From assembly GCA_025808875.1 (NCBI GenBank), contig CP075528.1, positions 3,718,473 through 3,782,472 of the forward strand: a DNA stretch of 64,000 nt, read 5' to 3'. Source of the stretch: Enhydrobacter sp. Its GTDB lineage: Bacteria; Pseudomonadota; Alphaproteobacteria; Reyranellales; Reyranellaceae. A program made the position numbers and the translations under genes. Below the pieces are notes generated by a model that worked only from the letters and a program-made list of their open reading frames with translations, searched no databases and was not told the origin of the DNA. Below are positions 42,980-51,731 of this stretch, piece by piece (the first letter of the stretch is position 1; every line of letters begins with the position of its first letter).

Positions 42980-44101
42980 ATGGGAAAGCCCAATTCGATT
43001 GACCTTCGGGAGCGGGTTCAGGCGGACATCGAGAGTGGGCAGTCGCGACGTGCCGCGGCTCGACGCTACGATGTCAGTGCAAGCTTTGTGGTGAAGCTGG
43101 CCGATCGGCTATCGCGAACGGGGTCAGCGCAGCCGGCACCGCAGGGTCGTCCGCCTGGCGGCGGGCAAACTGGCGCCGTATCTGGGCGGCTCTACTCAAG
43201 TGGGTCGACGCCGAGCCGGACATTACGATGCCGGGAACTGGCGGGCAAATTGAAAGCCGAGAAGGATGTGACGGCGCATCCGGCGTCGTTGTCGCGGGTG
43301 CTGCTGAAGGCGGGCCTGTCCGTCGGGAAAACACTGCTGGCCTCCGAGGCCAAGCGCGAGGACGTGCGCCAGGCGCGTGACGAGTGGCAGACGCGGCGCC
43401 AACTGCGCATGCGCGAGGAGGTCCATCGACGGATCTTCCTCGACGAAACCGCCACGACAACCAAGATGACCCGCCTGCGTGGCCGGGCTCGTCATGGTGC
43501 TCGGTTGAAAGCCAAGGTGCCGTTCGGACACTGGGCCACCCAGACCTTCATCGCTGGACTGCGGTGCGACGGCCTGACCGCGCCGCAGCTCCTGGCACTG
43601 ACTGCCATCGGGGGTGCCTATTTCCTGGTCTCGTTGTTGCGCTTCCGAAAGGTGCTGGCGACGTTCCAGTTGCACGGCTCGCGCCGTTGGTCATTGAGCA
43701 GCCCCGATCTGCTTCGTCAAGCAGATGAGCAGATGCGCAATACGAAATCGCCGAGGTCGCCGTCCGCCAGATCGCCGCGCGCCGGCAGCACACGGCGCCG
43801 ATCATCGCGGCCGCTACGGCTCTGGCTCGAGAACCAGCTGTCGATGATCTGCTCCGGCTCCACGCTGGCCGCCGACATCCGCTACGCCTTCGTCCACTGG
43901 GAGGGGCTCACCCGGTTCCTCGACGACGGCCACCTCGAGCTGGACACCAGCCCGGTCGAGAACACCAATCCGGGCTGTGGCTCTGACGAGGAAGTATCTT
44001 ATGCATCTGCCATCTGGGGCCAGTCCTGCTGGTTGGCGATGCTCGGCGATGCGAGCCGCGCGAAAGTTGCGGTTTTCGCGATTTTTTACCGGGCCTGTTG
44101 A
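42980..44101 (+). pseudogene. Mosaic transposase: IS630-type N-half joined to IS66-type C-end
   Basis: Residues 1-210 are IS630-like: the N-terminal HTH (S-R-R-A-A-A-R-R-Y-D-V-S) and the first catalytic segment L-D-E-T-A-T-T-T-K-M. Around residue 275 the sequence becomes IS66-like: S-T-L-A-A-D-I-R-Y-A-F-V-H-W-E-G-L-T-R-F and G-H-L-E-L-D-T-S-P-V-E-N. The second IS630 catalytic Asp/Glu region and most of IS66 are missing, so the long open frame is an accident of joining and should be inactive. Confidence 0.75.
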
Positions 44102-44367
44102 TTTCAGATTGTGCACTTACGCATACTGAGCTTGGGAAGGGGTGCCGCTTGTTCGGTCGTGGGGACCGTCGACTAGCGGAGCCGGGCGCGGTATCGGCCA
44201 GCCGACCGATACCGTGCTTCCCGAGCCGGTGGGTCAAGCCCGCCGTCGCTAATTTCGGTCATTCATGCGAAATCTGAAGCCCTTCTTCGCGATATCGGCG
44301 TGGCCTCTATAGGTGCTGCGAGCGGACTGCAAGCGCGCTTTCGCGAGAAGCCATCAGGATGGCGCGA
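44102..44367. other. Non-coding stretch after the mosaic transposase
   Basis: About 270 bases. I see no gene and no inverted-repeat end that could be assigned confidently to either insertion sequence. Confidence 0.35.
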
Positions 44368-45279
44368 CTAACCGAGTCCCAGCTTGGGACGCACCCACGA
44401 GGCCAGCTTTCTGATGGCGTCGTCCGCCTCCGGCGCGACGCCCGCCAGGAAGTGGAAGACGTGCTGCATGTCAGGATAGACGTCGACGGTGACGTCGATT
44501 CCCGCCTTGCGCGCCCTGTCGGCAAGCCGTTGGCTGTCGTCGAGCAACGCCTCATCGCCACCAACCTGGATGTAGATGGGCGGAAAGCCCCTCAGGTCGG
44601 CATGGATCGGGCTCGCCAGCGGGTCCTTCGGGTTGCCGCCCTCCCCCAGGAACGTGCTCGCCATTACCTTGATGATGTCACGCGACACCAGCACGTCCTT
44701 CTCGCCATTGCTGGCGAAGCTCTTGCCGGTCGCCTCCATGTCGGCCCACGGCGACAAAGGCATGGTCGCGGCCGGCATCGGCAGGCCGCGCTCGCGGGCG
44801 CGCAGCAACGTCGTGATCGCGAGCCCACCACCGGCCGAATCGCCGGTCAGCGCAATGTGCTGCGGCTTGACGCCCTGATCGAGCAGCCAGCGGTAGCTGG
44901 CGACGACATCGTCGACCGGCCCCGGATGCACGTGTTCCGGGGCGCGGCGGTAGTGGACGATCAGCGCGCGGCAGCCGATTGCCTTGGCGAAGTGGCCGTA
45001 CACCTTGCGATGCGTGTACATCGAGCCGGTGACGTAGCCGCCGCCGTGGGTGCAGAGGAGCACACGATCCTGCGCACAGCCTTTCGGCGTCGCCCACAGC
45101 GCCGGCACGCCGCCGGCCGTCACCTCGACATAGTCGACACCGCCTGGCTCCGCGGTGACGTCGCCCCAATGCTCGAACATGCGGCGCATCTGGTCGAGCT
45201 CCATGGACGGGTTGGCGGCCAGCGCCGCCACCCAGCCCTTGTAGAGCGTCTTGAGGTCCTCCGATTGCACGCTAGGCAT
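44368..45279 (-). CDS. Alpha/beta hydrolase, hormone-sensitive-lipase family
   Basis: 303 residues with the full set of family motifs: T-H-G-G-G-Y (about residues 74-79), G-D-S-A-G-G-G (about 146-152), G-G-D-E-A-L-L-D-D and H-V-F-H near the C-terminus. ATG 45279 has GGGAGGG before it; the longer frame to 45375 is not supported. It lies 11 bases downstream of the luciferase-like monooxygenase gene and should be co-transcribed from its sigma-54 promoter. A monooxygenase making an ester and an esterase cleaving it would be a coherent pair. Confidence 0.92.
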   Translation of the reverse strand: MPSVQSEDLKTLYKGWVAALAANPSMELDQMRRMFEHWGDVTAEPGGVDYVEVTAGGVPALWATPKGCAQDRVLLCTHGGGYVTGSMYTHRKVYGHFAKAIGCRALIVHYRRAPEHVHPGPVDDVVASYRWLLDQGVKPQHIALTGDSAGGGLAITTLLRARERGLPMPAATMPLSPWADMEATGKSFASNGEKDVLVSRDIIKVMASTFLGEGGNPKDPLASPIHADLRGFPPIYIQVGGDEALLDDSQRLADRARKAGIDVTVDVYPDMQHVFHFLAGVAPEADDAIRKLASWVRPKLGLG

Positions 45280-45290
45280 CGCGCCCTCCC

Positions 45291-46694
45291 TCACTCGGCC
45301 GCAGCGGCGCGCTGCGTCGCGGGTGCGCCAACATAGTCGATGCCGACGTTCGGCAGCTCCACCTTGCCGCCGCATTCGCGGGCGACCACCGGCATGACCT
45401 CCTCAGCGAAGAGCTGCATCTGGTCCTCGATCTCGCGGCCCTCGAAGCCGCCGAGTTCGAACCAGGCCAGGAACGAGAAGTCCTCGTAGCCGCACTCGGA
45501 CTTCATCTTCATGATCTTGTCGATCACGAACTGCTTGGAGCCCTGGATGGCGATCTCGCGCTCGCGCAGCATGTCGGCGGTGACCCGCTTGTTGAGGTCG
45601 AACATCGGCTCGTTCAGCCGCGCCACGACGGCGCCGAAGCCAAACGGTCCATAGTAGTCGAACTGCAGCTCCATGGCGCGCGCCGCACGCTCGAGCGCCT
45701 GCTTTTCCTTGCCGGGTGTGGTGACGTGGATGTAGCGGCTGGTCATGATGCCGCGCCGCTTGCCGGCGTCCCAGCCGTACTTGAAGCGGCCGCGACCGTG
45801 CATGTCGGGCCAGCCGGCCTTCTCGGCCGCCTCGTAGTAGATGTCGATGTTCTTGCGCAGACGGTCGTTGGGCTCGACGATCATTACGCCGTTCAGCCCC
45901 TTCTCGGCCGCCCACTTGATCGAGCGCGAGCTGGTCACCGGCTCCCAGAGCTGCGGATGCGGCTTCTGCACCGGTTGTGGGAAGACCTGCAGTTCCTTCA
46001 GCGTCGTCGTCGTCGCCTGCACCGGATTGCCTGCCGAATACATGTCGGGCTCGCCGATCGCCACCACGTCATCGAGCTTGCGTCCGGCCTTCTCCATGCC
46101 GAAGTAGGCGAGCGTCTGCTTGTGATTCCACTTCGTGTAGGTGGGCGGCACCGAGAAGTTCTCGCCGTGATGGGCGAAGGAATCCTCCGTCCAGCACTTC
46201 TTCATCACCGCGACGACTTCCTCGAACGACTTGCGGTTGCGCTCCTGGTCCTGGATGGTCGAACCGTAGGGCCGGCCCAGCGTCTCGTTCTCGCGCGGCT
46301 GGTAACCGCGACCGACACCGCATTCGACCCTGCCGCCGCTGATCACATCGAGCAGGGCGATCTGCTCGGCGAGCCGCACCGGGTGATGCCACACTACGAT
46401 GTTCGCGCACTGGCCGAGGCGGATCTTCCTGGTGTGCGAGGCGATCGCCATCTGGACCAGCAGCGGATTGGGGCTCATCTCCGCGCCCTCGGGCTGGAAG
46501 TGGTGCTCGGTCAACCAGAACGACTGGAAGCCCAGCCGCTCGGCAAGGATGCCCTGGCGCACCTGATTCACCAACGTCTCCTGGGCTGCGCGATGGACCT
46601 CCTTGAGCGAGCCGTCGTTCACTGCCACGCCTTCCTTCGTCAAGGTCACCGGGAGGCTCGAAGCGCCGTTGTGGAAGATACCGATTTCCAGCAT
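45291..46694 (-). CDS. Luciferase-like (LLM) flavin-dependent monooxygenase
   Basis: The 467-residue protein follows the bacterial-luciferase fold: F-W-L-T-E-H-H-F (about residues 47-54), G-V-G-R-G-Y-Q-P-R (about 129-137) and a long C-terminal part. It is about 100 residues longer than typical LLM proteins. Such enzymes use reduced FMN and O2 on aldehydes, ketones or sulfonates. ATG 46694 with AGGAG upstream is preferred to the frame start at 46736. A near-perfect sigma-54 promoter lies upstream and an AcoR-type activator diverges from it. Confidence 0.9.
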   Translation of the reverse strand: MLEIGIFHNGASSLPVTLTKEGVAVNDGSLKEVHRAAQETLVNQVRQGILAERLGFQSFWLTEHHFQPEGAEMSPNPLLVQMAIASHTRKIRLGQCANIVVWHHPVRLAEQIALLDVISGGRVECGVGRGYQPRENETLGRPYGSTIQDQERNRKSFEEVVAVMKKCWTEDSFAHHGENFSVPPTYTKWNHKQTLAYFGMEKAGRKLDDVVAIGEPDMYSAGNPVQATTTTLKELQVFPQPVQKPHPQLWEPVTSSRSIKWAAEKGLNGVMIVEPNDRLRKNIDIYYEAAEKAGWPDMHGRGRFKYGWDAGKRRGIMTSRYIHVTTPGKEKQALERAARAMELQFDYYGPFGFGAVVARLNEPMFDLNKRVTADMLREREIAIQGSKQFVIDKIMKMKSECGYEDFSFLAWFELGGFEGREIEDQMQLFAEEVMPVVARECGGKVELPNVGIDYVGAPATQRAAAAE

Positions 46695-46754
46695 GTCCTG
46701 ATCTCCTGTCTCTTGCGTTTCCTTCGTGCCGCACACGGCACAGGGCCTTGGAGC

Positions 46755-46769
46755 GCAACTGGCGTGCCA
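46755..46769 (-). promoter_or_regulatory. Sigma-54 promoter of the LLM/esterase operon
   Basis: The minus strand reads TGGCACGCCAGTTGC, an exact match to TGGCAC-N5-TTGC. Transcription would begin near 46743, leaving a leader of about 50 bases before ATG 46694. Confidence 0.75.
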
Positions 46770-46852
46770 GAAGGAAAATCACGGCGGGGCAAGGACTTGC
46801 GGGGAGACGTGTACGTCAACCTGATGCGCAGCGCTACACGGCGCGCGCCGCA

Positions 46853-46873
46853 ACTGTAGCGAAGCGCTACAGT
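46853..46873. promoter_or_regulatory. 9-bp-arm palindrome, candidate enhancer site for the AcoR-type activator
   Basis: ACTGTAGCG-AAG-CGCTACAGT is a perfect palindrome centred about 120 bases upstream of the predicted sigma-54 start, with another CGCTACA half-site near 46832-46838. This is the normal spacing for a sigma-54 activator site, and it is also positioned to let the activator control its own gene. Confidence 0.7.
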
Positions 46874-46990
46874 ACGCTTGATTTACAGGATCTCAATCGC
46901 GCGCCTATCCTCTCAGCAACTACAAATCATTCACCTCCTCTGTCCTACGAGGGGGAGGTGGATGGAATAGCCCTTGGGAGGAGCTTGGTG

Positions 46991-48928
46991 ATGAAAGATA
47001 TCCCCCTCGCTCAGCTGTGCTCCAAGGACTACATCCGGACCGTCGGCAGGGTCTGGGAAAGATTCGTCACCGACCGTCCCGTCGACGATGCCGTCGTGCG
47101 CGACGTCGTCATCGAATCGTGGCGCCGTTGCCGACAAAACGGCGTCGATCCGGCGACGAGGTCGGCGCCGCTGCGTGTCAACGGCGCCGACGTCGACCGC
47201 TTTCAGCTGCGCCATGCACAATTCTATGCGGCGGTGCGTGCCTGCGTGCCGCCCATCGTTCCCTATCTCAAGGGTTCGCGCATCATCCTTATCACCAGCG
47301 CTCCGGACGGCACCCTGCTGTCGGTCGACGGTGATCCACATCTCACCGACCGGCTGGCCGCCGACCACATCGTTCCCGGCGCCGCCTGGCATGAATACAG
47401 CAGCGGCACCAACGCGGTCGGCACGGCGCTCGCGCTCGGCCGTCCGCTCCACATCCATGCCGAGGAACACTTCTGCGAGGTCGCCAAGCCCTGGAGCTGC
47501 ACGGCCGCCGTAGTTCGAGATCCGTTCGACCGGCGCATCGTCGGCGTGGTCGATATCACCGGGCCGCCGGATACGGTCAATGCCCAGACCTGGCCGTTCG
47601 TCATGTCGCTGGTCGGCCAGCTGCAGGGCCATCTGCAGAAGCAGGCGCTGGCCAAGCGGGCGCGCCTGATCGAGCTGTTCGAAGCCGCAATTGGCGGGCG
47701 TGAGACCGCTGCCGTCCTGCTCGACGCGCAGGGCCGCGTGATCGCGCGCACCGTGCAGGCCCCCTCGGCGTTACGCGAGCACGGCCTCAGCCGGACGCAG
47801 GCGATGGGCGAGCTGGTCGCCACACCTCATGGCAGCGTCGAGCCGAAGTGGCTGGCATCGCTGGCGCCGGGCATCAGGGAAGAATGGTTGTCGCCACTCA
47901 AGGAGGACGGGCAGTGCGTCGGCGCCATCCTGCATCTGCCGACGACCAGCCGCCGCCAGGGCTCGACGTCGCATCGCCTCAAGGCTCTGCCGCCGCTGGC
48001 GCCGGCCTTCCAGCGCCTGTTGCAGACATCACCGTCACTCGACAGCATGCTGCGTCAGGCCGAGCGCTTCGCCTCGGCGAGCACGCCGTTGCTGCTCCAG
48101 GGCGAGACGGGCACCGGCAAGGACATGCTGGCGCGCGCCGTGCACGCGGCCGGCCCGTTCCATGCCGGTCCCTTCGTGCCGGTCAACTGCGCCGCTCTGC
48201 CGCGCGATATTCTCGCCAGCGAGCTGTTCGGACATGCCGAGGGAGCCTTCACCGGCGCCCGGCGTGGCGGTGCCAGGGGCCGCTTCGAACAGGCCAATGG
48301 CGGCGTGCTGTTCCTCGACGAGATCGGCGACATGCCGGCCGACCTGCAGCCCTACCTGCTGCGCGTCCTGGAGGAAGGCGCGGTGTGGCGGCTGGGCGAG
48401 GCGGCGCCGCGCAAGATCGCGATGCGAGTCATCGCCGCCACCAACCGTCCGCTGGCCAAGGACGTGGGCGCCGGGCGCTTCCGCGCCGACCTTTATCACC
48501 GTCTCAACGTCGCCGGGCTGACCGTGCCGCCACTACGCGAGCGGCCGGGTGACATTCCGCCTCTTGTCGGTCATCTGCTGCGCGACATTGCCGGGGCGGC
48601 ACCGCCGGTGCAGATCGCGCCTGAGGTCATGGATGTCTTCCTTCACTACGGCTGGCCCGGCAACGTGCGTGAGCTGCGCAACTGTCTCGAGCGCATGGTC
48701 CCGCTGGCGACGGACCCTATACTCGGCCTCGAGCTTCTGCCGACGGCAATTCTAGAGGATGAGTCGCCGTGCGGTTTACCCCTCGCCTCGACGATCCGCG
48801 GCGCCGAGCGACAGATGGTGCTAGCCGCCATTCGGCGCGAGGGCGGCAATCTCAGCCGCGCCGCTCGATCGCTAGGTATCGCCCGAACGACGCTCTATCG
48901 GCACATCCGTCGCTGCGGTACTGATTGA
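46991..48928 (+). CDS. AcoR-type sigma-54-dependent transcriptional activator
   Basis: 645 residues in the order: N-terminal GAF-containing sensor region (about residues 50-210), AAA+ domain with Walker A G-E-T-G-T-G-K-D (about 368-375), G-A-F-T-G-A (about 418-423) and L-F-L-D-E-I-G-D, and a Fis-type HTH at the C-terminus (N-L-S-R-A-A-R-S-L-G-I-A-R-T-T-L-Y). ATG 46991 with GGAGG upstream is chosen over the long frame from 46748, which would cross the palindrome. AcoR/MimR-type regulators sense alcohols or ketones and switch on monooxygenase operons. Confidence 0.93.
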   Translation: MKDIPLAQLCSKDYIRTVGRVWERFVTDRPVDDAVVRDVVIESWRRCRQNGVDPATRSAPLRVNGADVDRFQLRHAQFYAAVRACVPPIVPYLKGSRIILITSAPDGTLLSVDGDPHLTDRLAADHIVPGAAWHEYSSGTNAVGTALALGRPLHIHAEEHFCEVAKPWSCTAAVVRDPFDRRIVGVVDITGPPDTVNAQTWPFVMSLVGQLQGHLQKQALAKRARLIELFEAAIGGRETAAVLLDAQGRVIARTVQAPSALREHGLSRTQAMGELVATPHGSVEPKWLASLAPGIREEWLSPLKEDGQCVGAILHLPTTSRRQGSTSHRLKALPPLAPAFQRLLQTSPSLDSMLRQAERFASASTPLLLQGETGTGKDMLARAVHAAGPFHAGPFVPVNCAALPRDILASELFGHAEGAFTGARRGGARGRFEQANGGVLFLDEIGDMPADLQPYLLRVLEEGAVWRLGEAAPRKIAMRVIAATNRPLAKDVGAGRFRADLYHRLNVAGLTVPPLRERPGDIPPLVGHLLRDIAGAAPPVQIAPEVMDVFLHYGWPGNVRELRNCLERMVPLATDPILGLELLPTAILEDESPCGLPLASTIRGAERQMVLAAIRREGGNLSRAARSLGIARTTLYRHIRRCGTD

Positions 48929-49049
48929 AGTCGTTGTCGGGGGTGTTCGATTTCGCTTGAGCCGTACGCGGTACGGGCGCCGTTCCCATTTTCCAGATCA
49001 GGCCCTGCCGCGGGGAGGAGTCATGCTTCAAACGTGGCTCTACGGCGCG
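48929..49049. other. Short intergenic region after the activator gene
   Basis: No gene seen; on the minus strand it appears to be degenerate sequence following the flavoprotein fragment. Confidence 0.3.
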
Positions 49050-49127
49050 GTCAGAGGCCTTCTCCAAACCGCCAATGCGCGCACCGGCAATCAAGATCGG
49101 TTTGCTTTGCACAACGTGGTCCTCCAC
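49050..49127 (-). pseudogene. FAD-dependent monooxygenase N-terminal fragment
   Basis: From ATG 49127 the frame reads ...K-P-I-L-I-A-G-A-R-I-G-G-L, the start of a Rossmann FAD site as in salicylate hydroxylase-type monooxygenases, and then diverges into unrelated sequence. Only about 25 residues are recognisable, so this is tentative. Confidence 0.4.
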
Positions 49128-49252
49128 GTCCGGATAAGTCCCCCATGAGATCTGAGCCGAACACTGGCGGCGCTCTCATCCATCGTCGCCATGTGCGTCG
49201 CAAAGTGCTCATGCGAAGAGGATTCTGCGACACCTTGGCTGAGCGGCTTTGG

Positions 49253-50017
49253 TCAACTCTCGAACTTCGCCTCGCGCTTTTCGAGAAAGGCAGCGATACC
49301 TTCCTGTGCGTCTTGATGCATGAACAGGAGTGGAAAGCCATCGATCGCGTGCCGCATCTCATCGCCACCGAGACCGCGGTTGTAAAACGATTTTGCCATC
49401 TGCACCGCAAGCTTTGGTTTTGATGCAATTCGTTCCGCAAATTCCAGAGCGGCTGTGACAAGATCACCATGGGGAACCACACGTAGTACGAGGCCTAGTC
49501 GGAATGCCTCATCGGCGCTGATTGGATCACCAAGGATACTCATCTCCTTGGCTTTGGCGCGGCCAATCAGATCGTGAAGACGCACAATCGCAAAACCGGG
49601 CAGTAGCCCGAGCTTGATCTCTGGCACCGCGAAGCATGCGCGATCGGACGCGATGATGAAGTCCGAAGCGATCGCGAGTTCAAAGCCACCGCCGAACGCA
49701 ATACCATTGACGGCGGAGATCACGGGTTTGCGGCAATTCTCTGGTGCAGCTAATACCGCTAAAGCCTCGATCATAAATTTGCGTACTTTGTCCGGATCAA
49801 AGTTGAAGCCGCTAATATCGGCGCCAGCGCAAAATGCTTTGTCGCCGTTGCCGGTGATGATGGCGACGCGGACGTTGTCGTCTTCATCCACTTTCTTCAG
49901 GCCATCGAGAACACCCTCACGGATGCCTGCGCTGAGCGCGTTAAGCTTGCCCGGTTCATCCAGCGTAAGAATGGCGATCTTCCCTTTGGTTTCATAGTTG
50001 ACGCTGCCTAGTCTCAT
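49253..50017 (-). CDS. Enoyl-CoA hydratase (crotonase), possibly BadK-like
   Basis: 254 residues with the crotonase oxyanion motifs A-F-C-A-G-A-D-I-S-G (about residues 61-70) and N-G-I-A-F-G-G-G-F-E-L-A (about 103-114), and the P-E-I-K-L-G-L-L-P segment. As the last gene after aliA-badH-badI homologues it may hydrate cyclohex-1-ene-1-carboxyl-CoA as BadK does, but a general hydratase is equally possible on sequence alone. Base composition is AT-richer than most of the window. Confidence 0.85.
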   Translation of the reverse strand: MRLGSVNYETKGKIAILTLDEPGKLNALSAGIREGVLDGLKKVDEDDNVRVAIITGNGDKAFCAGADISGFNFDPDKVRKFMIEALAVLAAPENCRKPVISAVNGIAFGGGFELAIASDFIIASDRACFAVPEIKLGLLPGFAIVRLHDLIGRAKAKEMSILGDPISADEAFRLGLVLRVVPHGDLVTAALEFAERIASKPKLAVQMAKSFYNRGLGGDEMRHAIDGFPLLFMHQDAQEGIAAFLEKREAKFES

Positions 50018-50049
50018 CGCAGTCTCCCTTACGCAATGGCGTTATCGCT

Positions 50050-50832
50050 TTAGCGAAACGCGCTGAAATCCGGTTTGCGTTTTTCGAGGAATGCATTGGC
50101 CCCTTCCTGCTGTTCTTGTGTCGTGAAATAGGCAGGTGCTACCTCGCGGACGAGGTCGTCCATATCGCGCTCCATGATCGGAGCCATGTGATAATAAAAT
50201 GAGCGCTTGAGAATCTTCAGGCAAGTGGGGCTCAAAGCCAGGAGTTCGTCGCAATATTTCCTCACCTCGACGTCGAGTTCGGCCATCGGAACGACGGAAT
50301 TAGCTAGCCCCCAGTCGAGTGCTTGTTTGGCGGTGTAGCGTCGCGCCAGCATCCAGAGCTCGCGGGCGCGCTTGTGACCAAGCACATTGGCGCTGTGCGA
50401 GACGATGTAACCCCCCGCCGGGGAGCCAACACGCGGACCATTCTGGCCGAAAATCGCATGCTCTGCGGCGATGGTGAAATCGCAAAAATAGGCGATGTGG
50501 TGTCCGCCGCCAATCGCGTAACCGTTGACACGTGCGATCACGGGTTTGGGACACTCGACGATGTGGCGATTGAAGTTGAATTTCAGTCCTTCGAGCCCGC
50601 TCTTGCCACCGGCATCCTTCTCCCAGTTGACGTCGCCGCCGACGCAGAACGCGCGATCACCGGAGCCGGTGAGGACAATGACGCCAACTTTCTTGTCTGC
50701 GGTTGCCTCGAGGATCAGCCGCTCCATCTCTACGATGTTATCGCCGGTAAAGGCATTGAGGGTCTTTGGCCGATTGATGGTGATGGTCGCGACGTAATCC
50801 TTGACGTCATACATGATCTCTCTTTCGGACAC
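50050..50832 (-). CDS. badI: BadI-like 2-ketocyclohexanecarboxyl-CoA hydrolase (MenB/crotonase family)
   Basis: 260 residues with A-F-C-V-G-G-D-V-N (about residues 61-69), P-K-P-V-I-A-R-V-N-G-Y-A-I-G-G-G-H (about 95-111), I-F-G-Q-N-G-P-R-V-G-S and the C-terminal E-K-R-K-P-D-F, all shared with BadI and MenB. BadI opens the six-membered ring of 2-ketocyclohexanecarboxyl-CoA to pimelyl-CoA. Identity as BadI rather than another MenB-like enzyme rests on the adjacent badH and aliA homologues. GTG 50832 or ATG 50814 may be the start. Confidence 0.75.
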   Translation of the reverse strand: MSEREIMYDVKDYVATITINRPKTLNAFTGDNIVEMERLILEATADKKVGVIVLTGSGDRAFCVGGDVNWEKDAGGKSGLEGLKFNFNRHIVECPKPVIARVNGYAIGGGHHIAYFCDFTIAAEHAIFGQNGPRVGSPAGGYIVSHSANVLGHKRARELWMLARRYTAKQALDWGLANSVVPMAELDVEVRKYCDELLALSPTCLKILKRSFYYHMAPIMERDMDDLVREVAPAYFTTQEQQEGANAFLEKRKPDFSAFR

Positions 50833-50872
50833 GATGGAGCTCCATTTTGTTTTGACGAATTAGCAGCCGAAC

Positions 50873-51667
50873 TCAGCCGATCATGGTGTATCCGCCTGAC
50901 ACCGACAGGACCTGGCCGGTGACGTGACCTGCGGCGGCGGATGACAGGAACACTACGGCGTTGGCGATATCATTCGGGCGACCGAGCTTGCGCAGCGGCA
51001 GCGCCTTGGCAACTTTCTCGAATTGCTCCGCCGTGAACATTGAATCTGGTTTTGTCCACATGCTGTTGGTACCGACCTCTTCCGTAGCCACAGGAACAGT
51101 GACGCCAGGACAAACGACATTGCAGCGGATGCCATAGCGACCGTTTTCTTTGGCAATGGTCTTCATGAAAGAATTGACGGCGGCCTTAACGCCACCATAG
51201 ACTGCCTCGCGCGGCTCGCCTGATCGGCTTGCGTCAGAACTTATCGACACGATAGCACCGGTGCTCTTCGGAATCATGATATCGAGTGCGCATCTAGTGC
51301 AGTTAAGCACGCCAACATAGTTGATCTGGATGATCTTCTGCCAGAACTCGGGCGTCGTCTGAGTGAAGAACATCAACTGATCCCAGCCAACGTTGTTGAC
51401 CAGCACATCAACCGTGCCATGCTTGTCGATCGCGGCCTTGAACATGGCCTTCACCTGATCAAAATCGGTCACGTCGGTCTTGATTACCTGAACGCTGGCA
51501 GCGCCGTTCTGCCGCGCAAGGTCGGCAACTTTCTCAGTCTGCAACTCGTCGAGATCGCCAACCGTGATGTTTGCGCCCTCAGCTGCAAACCCTAGCACAA
51601 TCGCCCGGCCGATGTTGGAGCCGCCGCCAGTGACGACGACCGATTTGCCCTTTAGATTGAGATCCAT
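50873..51667 (-). CDS. badH: BadH-like 2-hydroxycyclohexanecarboxyl-CoA dehydrogenase (SDR)
   Basis: 264-residue short-chain dehydrogenase: T-G-G-G-S-N-I-G (about residues 13-20), N-N-V-G-W-D (about 91-96), catalytic Ser and Y-G-G-V-K (Tyr/Lys about 155-159), and the C-terminal T-G-Q-V-L-S-V-S-G-G. The N-N-x-G-W-D and V-L-S-V-S-G-G segments match my recollection of R. palustris BadH well. It would oxidise the 2-hydroxy to the 2-keto ring intermediate for BadI, with NAD+. It lies 40 bases upstream of badI. Confidence 0.8.
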   Translation of the reverse strand: MDLNLKGKSVVVTGGGSNIGRAIVLGFAAEGANITVGDLDELQTEKVADLARQNGAASVQVIKTDVTDFDQVKAMFKAAIDKHGTVDVLVNNVGWDQLMFFTQTTPEFWQKIIQINYVGVLNCTRCALDIMIPKSTGAIVSISSDASRSGEPREAVYGGVKAAVNSFMKTIAKENGRYGIRCNVVCPGVTVPVATEEVGTNSMWTKPDSMFTAEQFEKVAKALPLRKLGRPNDIANAVVFLSSAAAGHVTGQVLSVSGGYTMIG

Positions 51668-51731
51668 ATTCGCCGCTCCCAGTTTTCAATTGAATTGCGG
51701 TTGCCGCTCCTGCTCCACCACCACTACAAAC

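Noticed and set aside
46695..46735. Sigma-54 promoter at the CGGCACG near 46715
   Set aside because: The GG-to-GC spacing is 12 rather than 10 bases; the site at 46755-46769 is exact.
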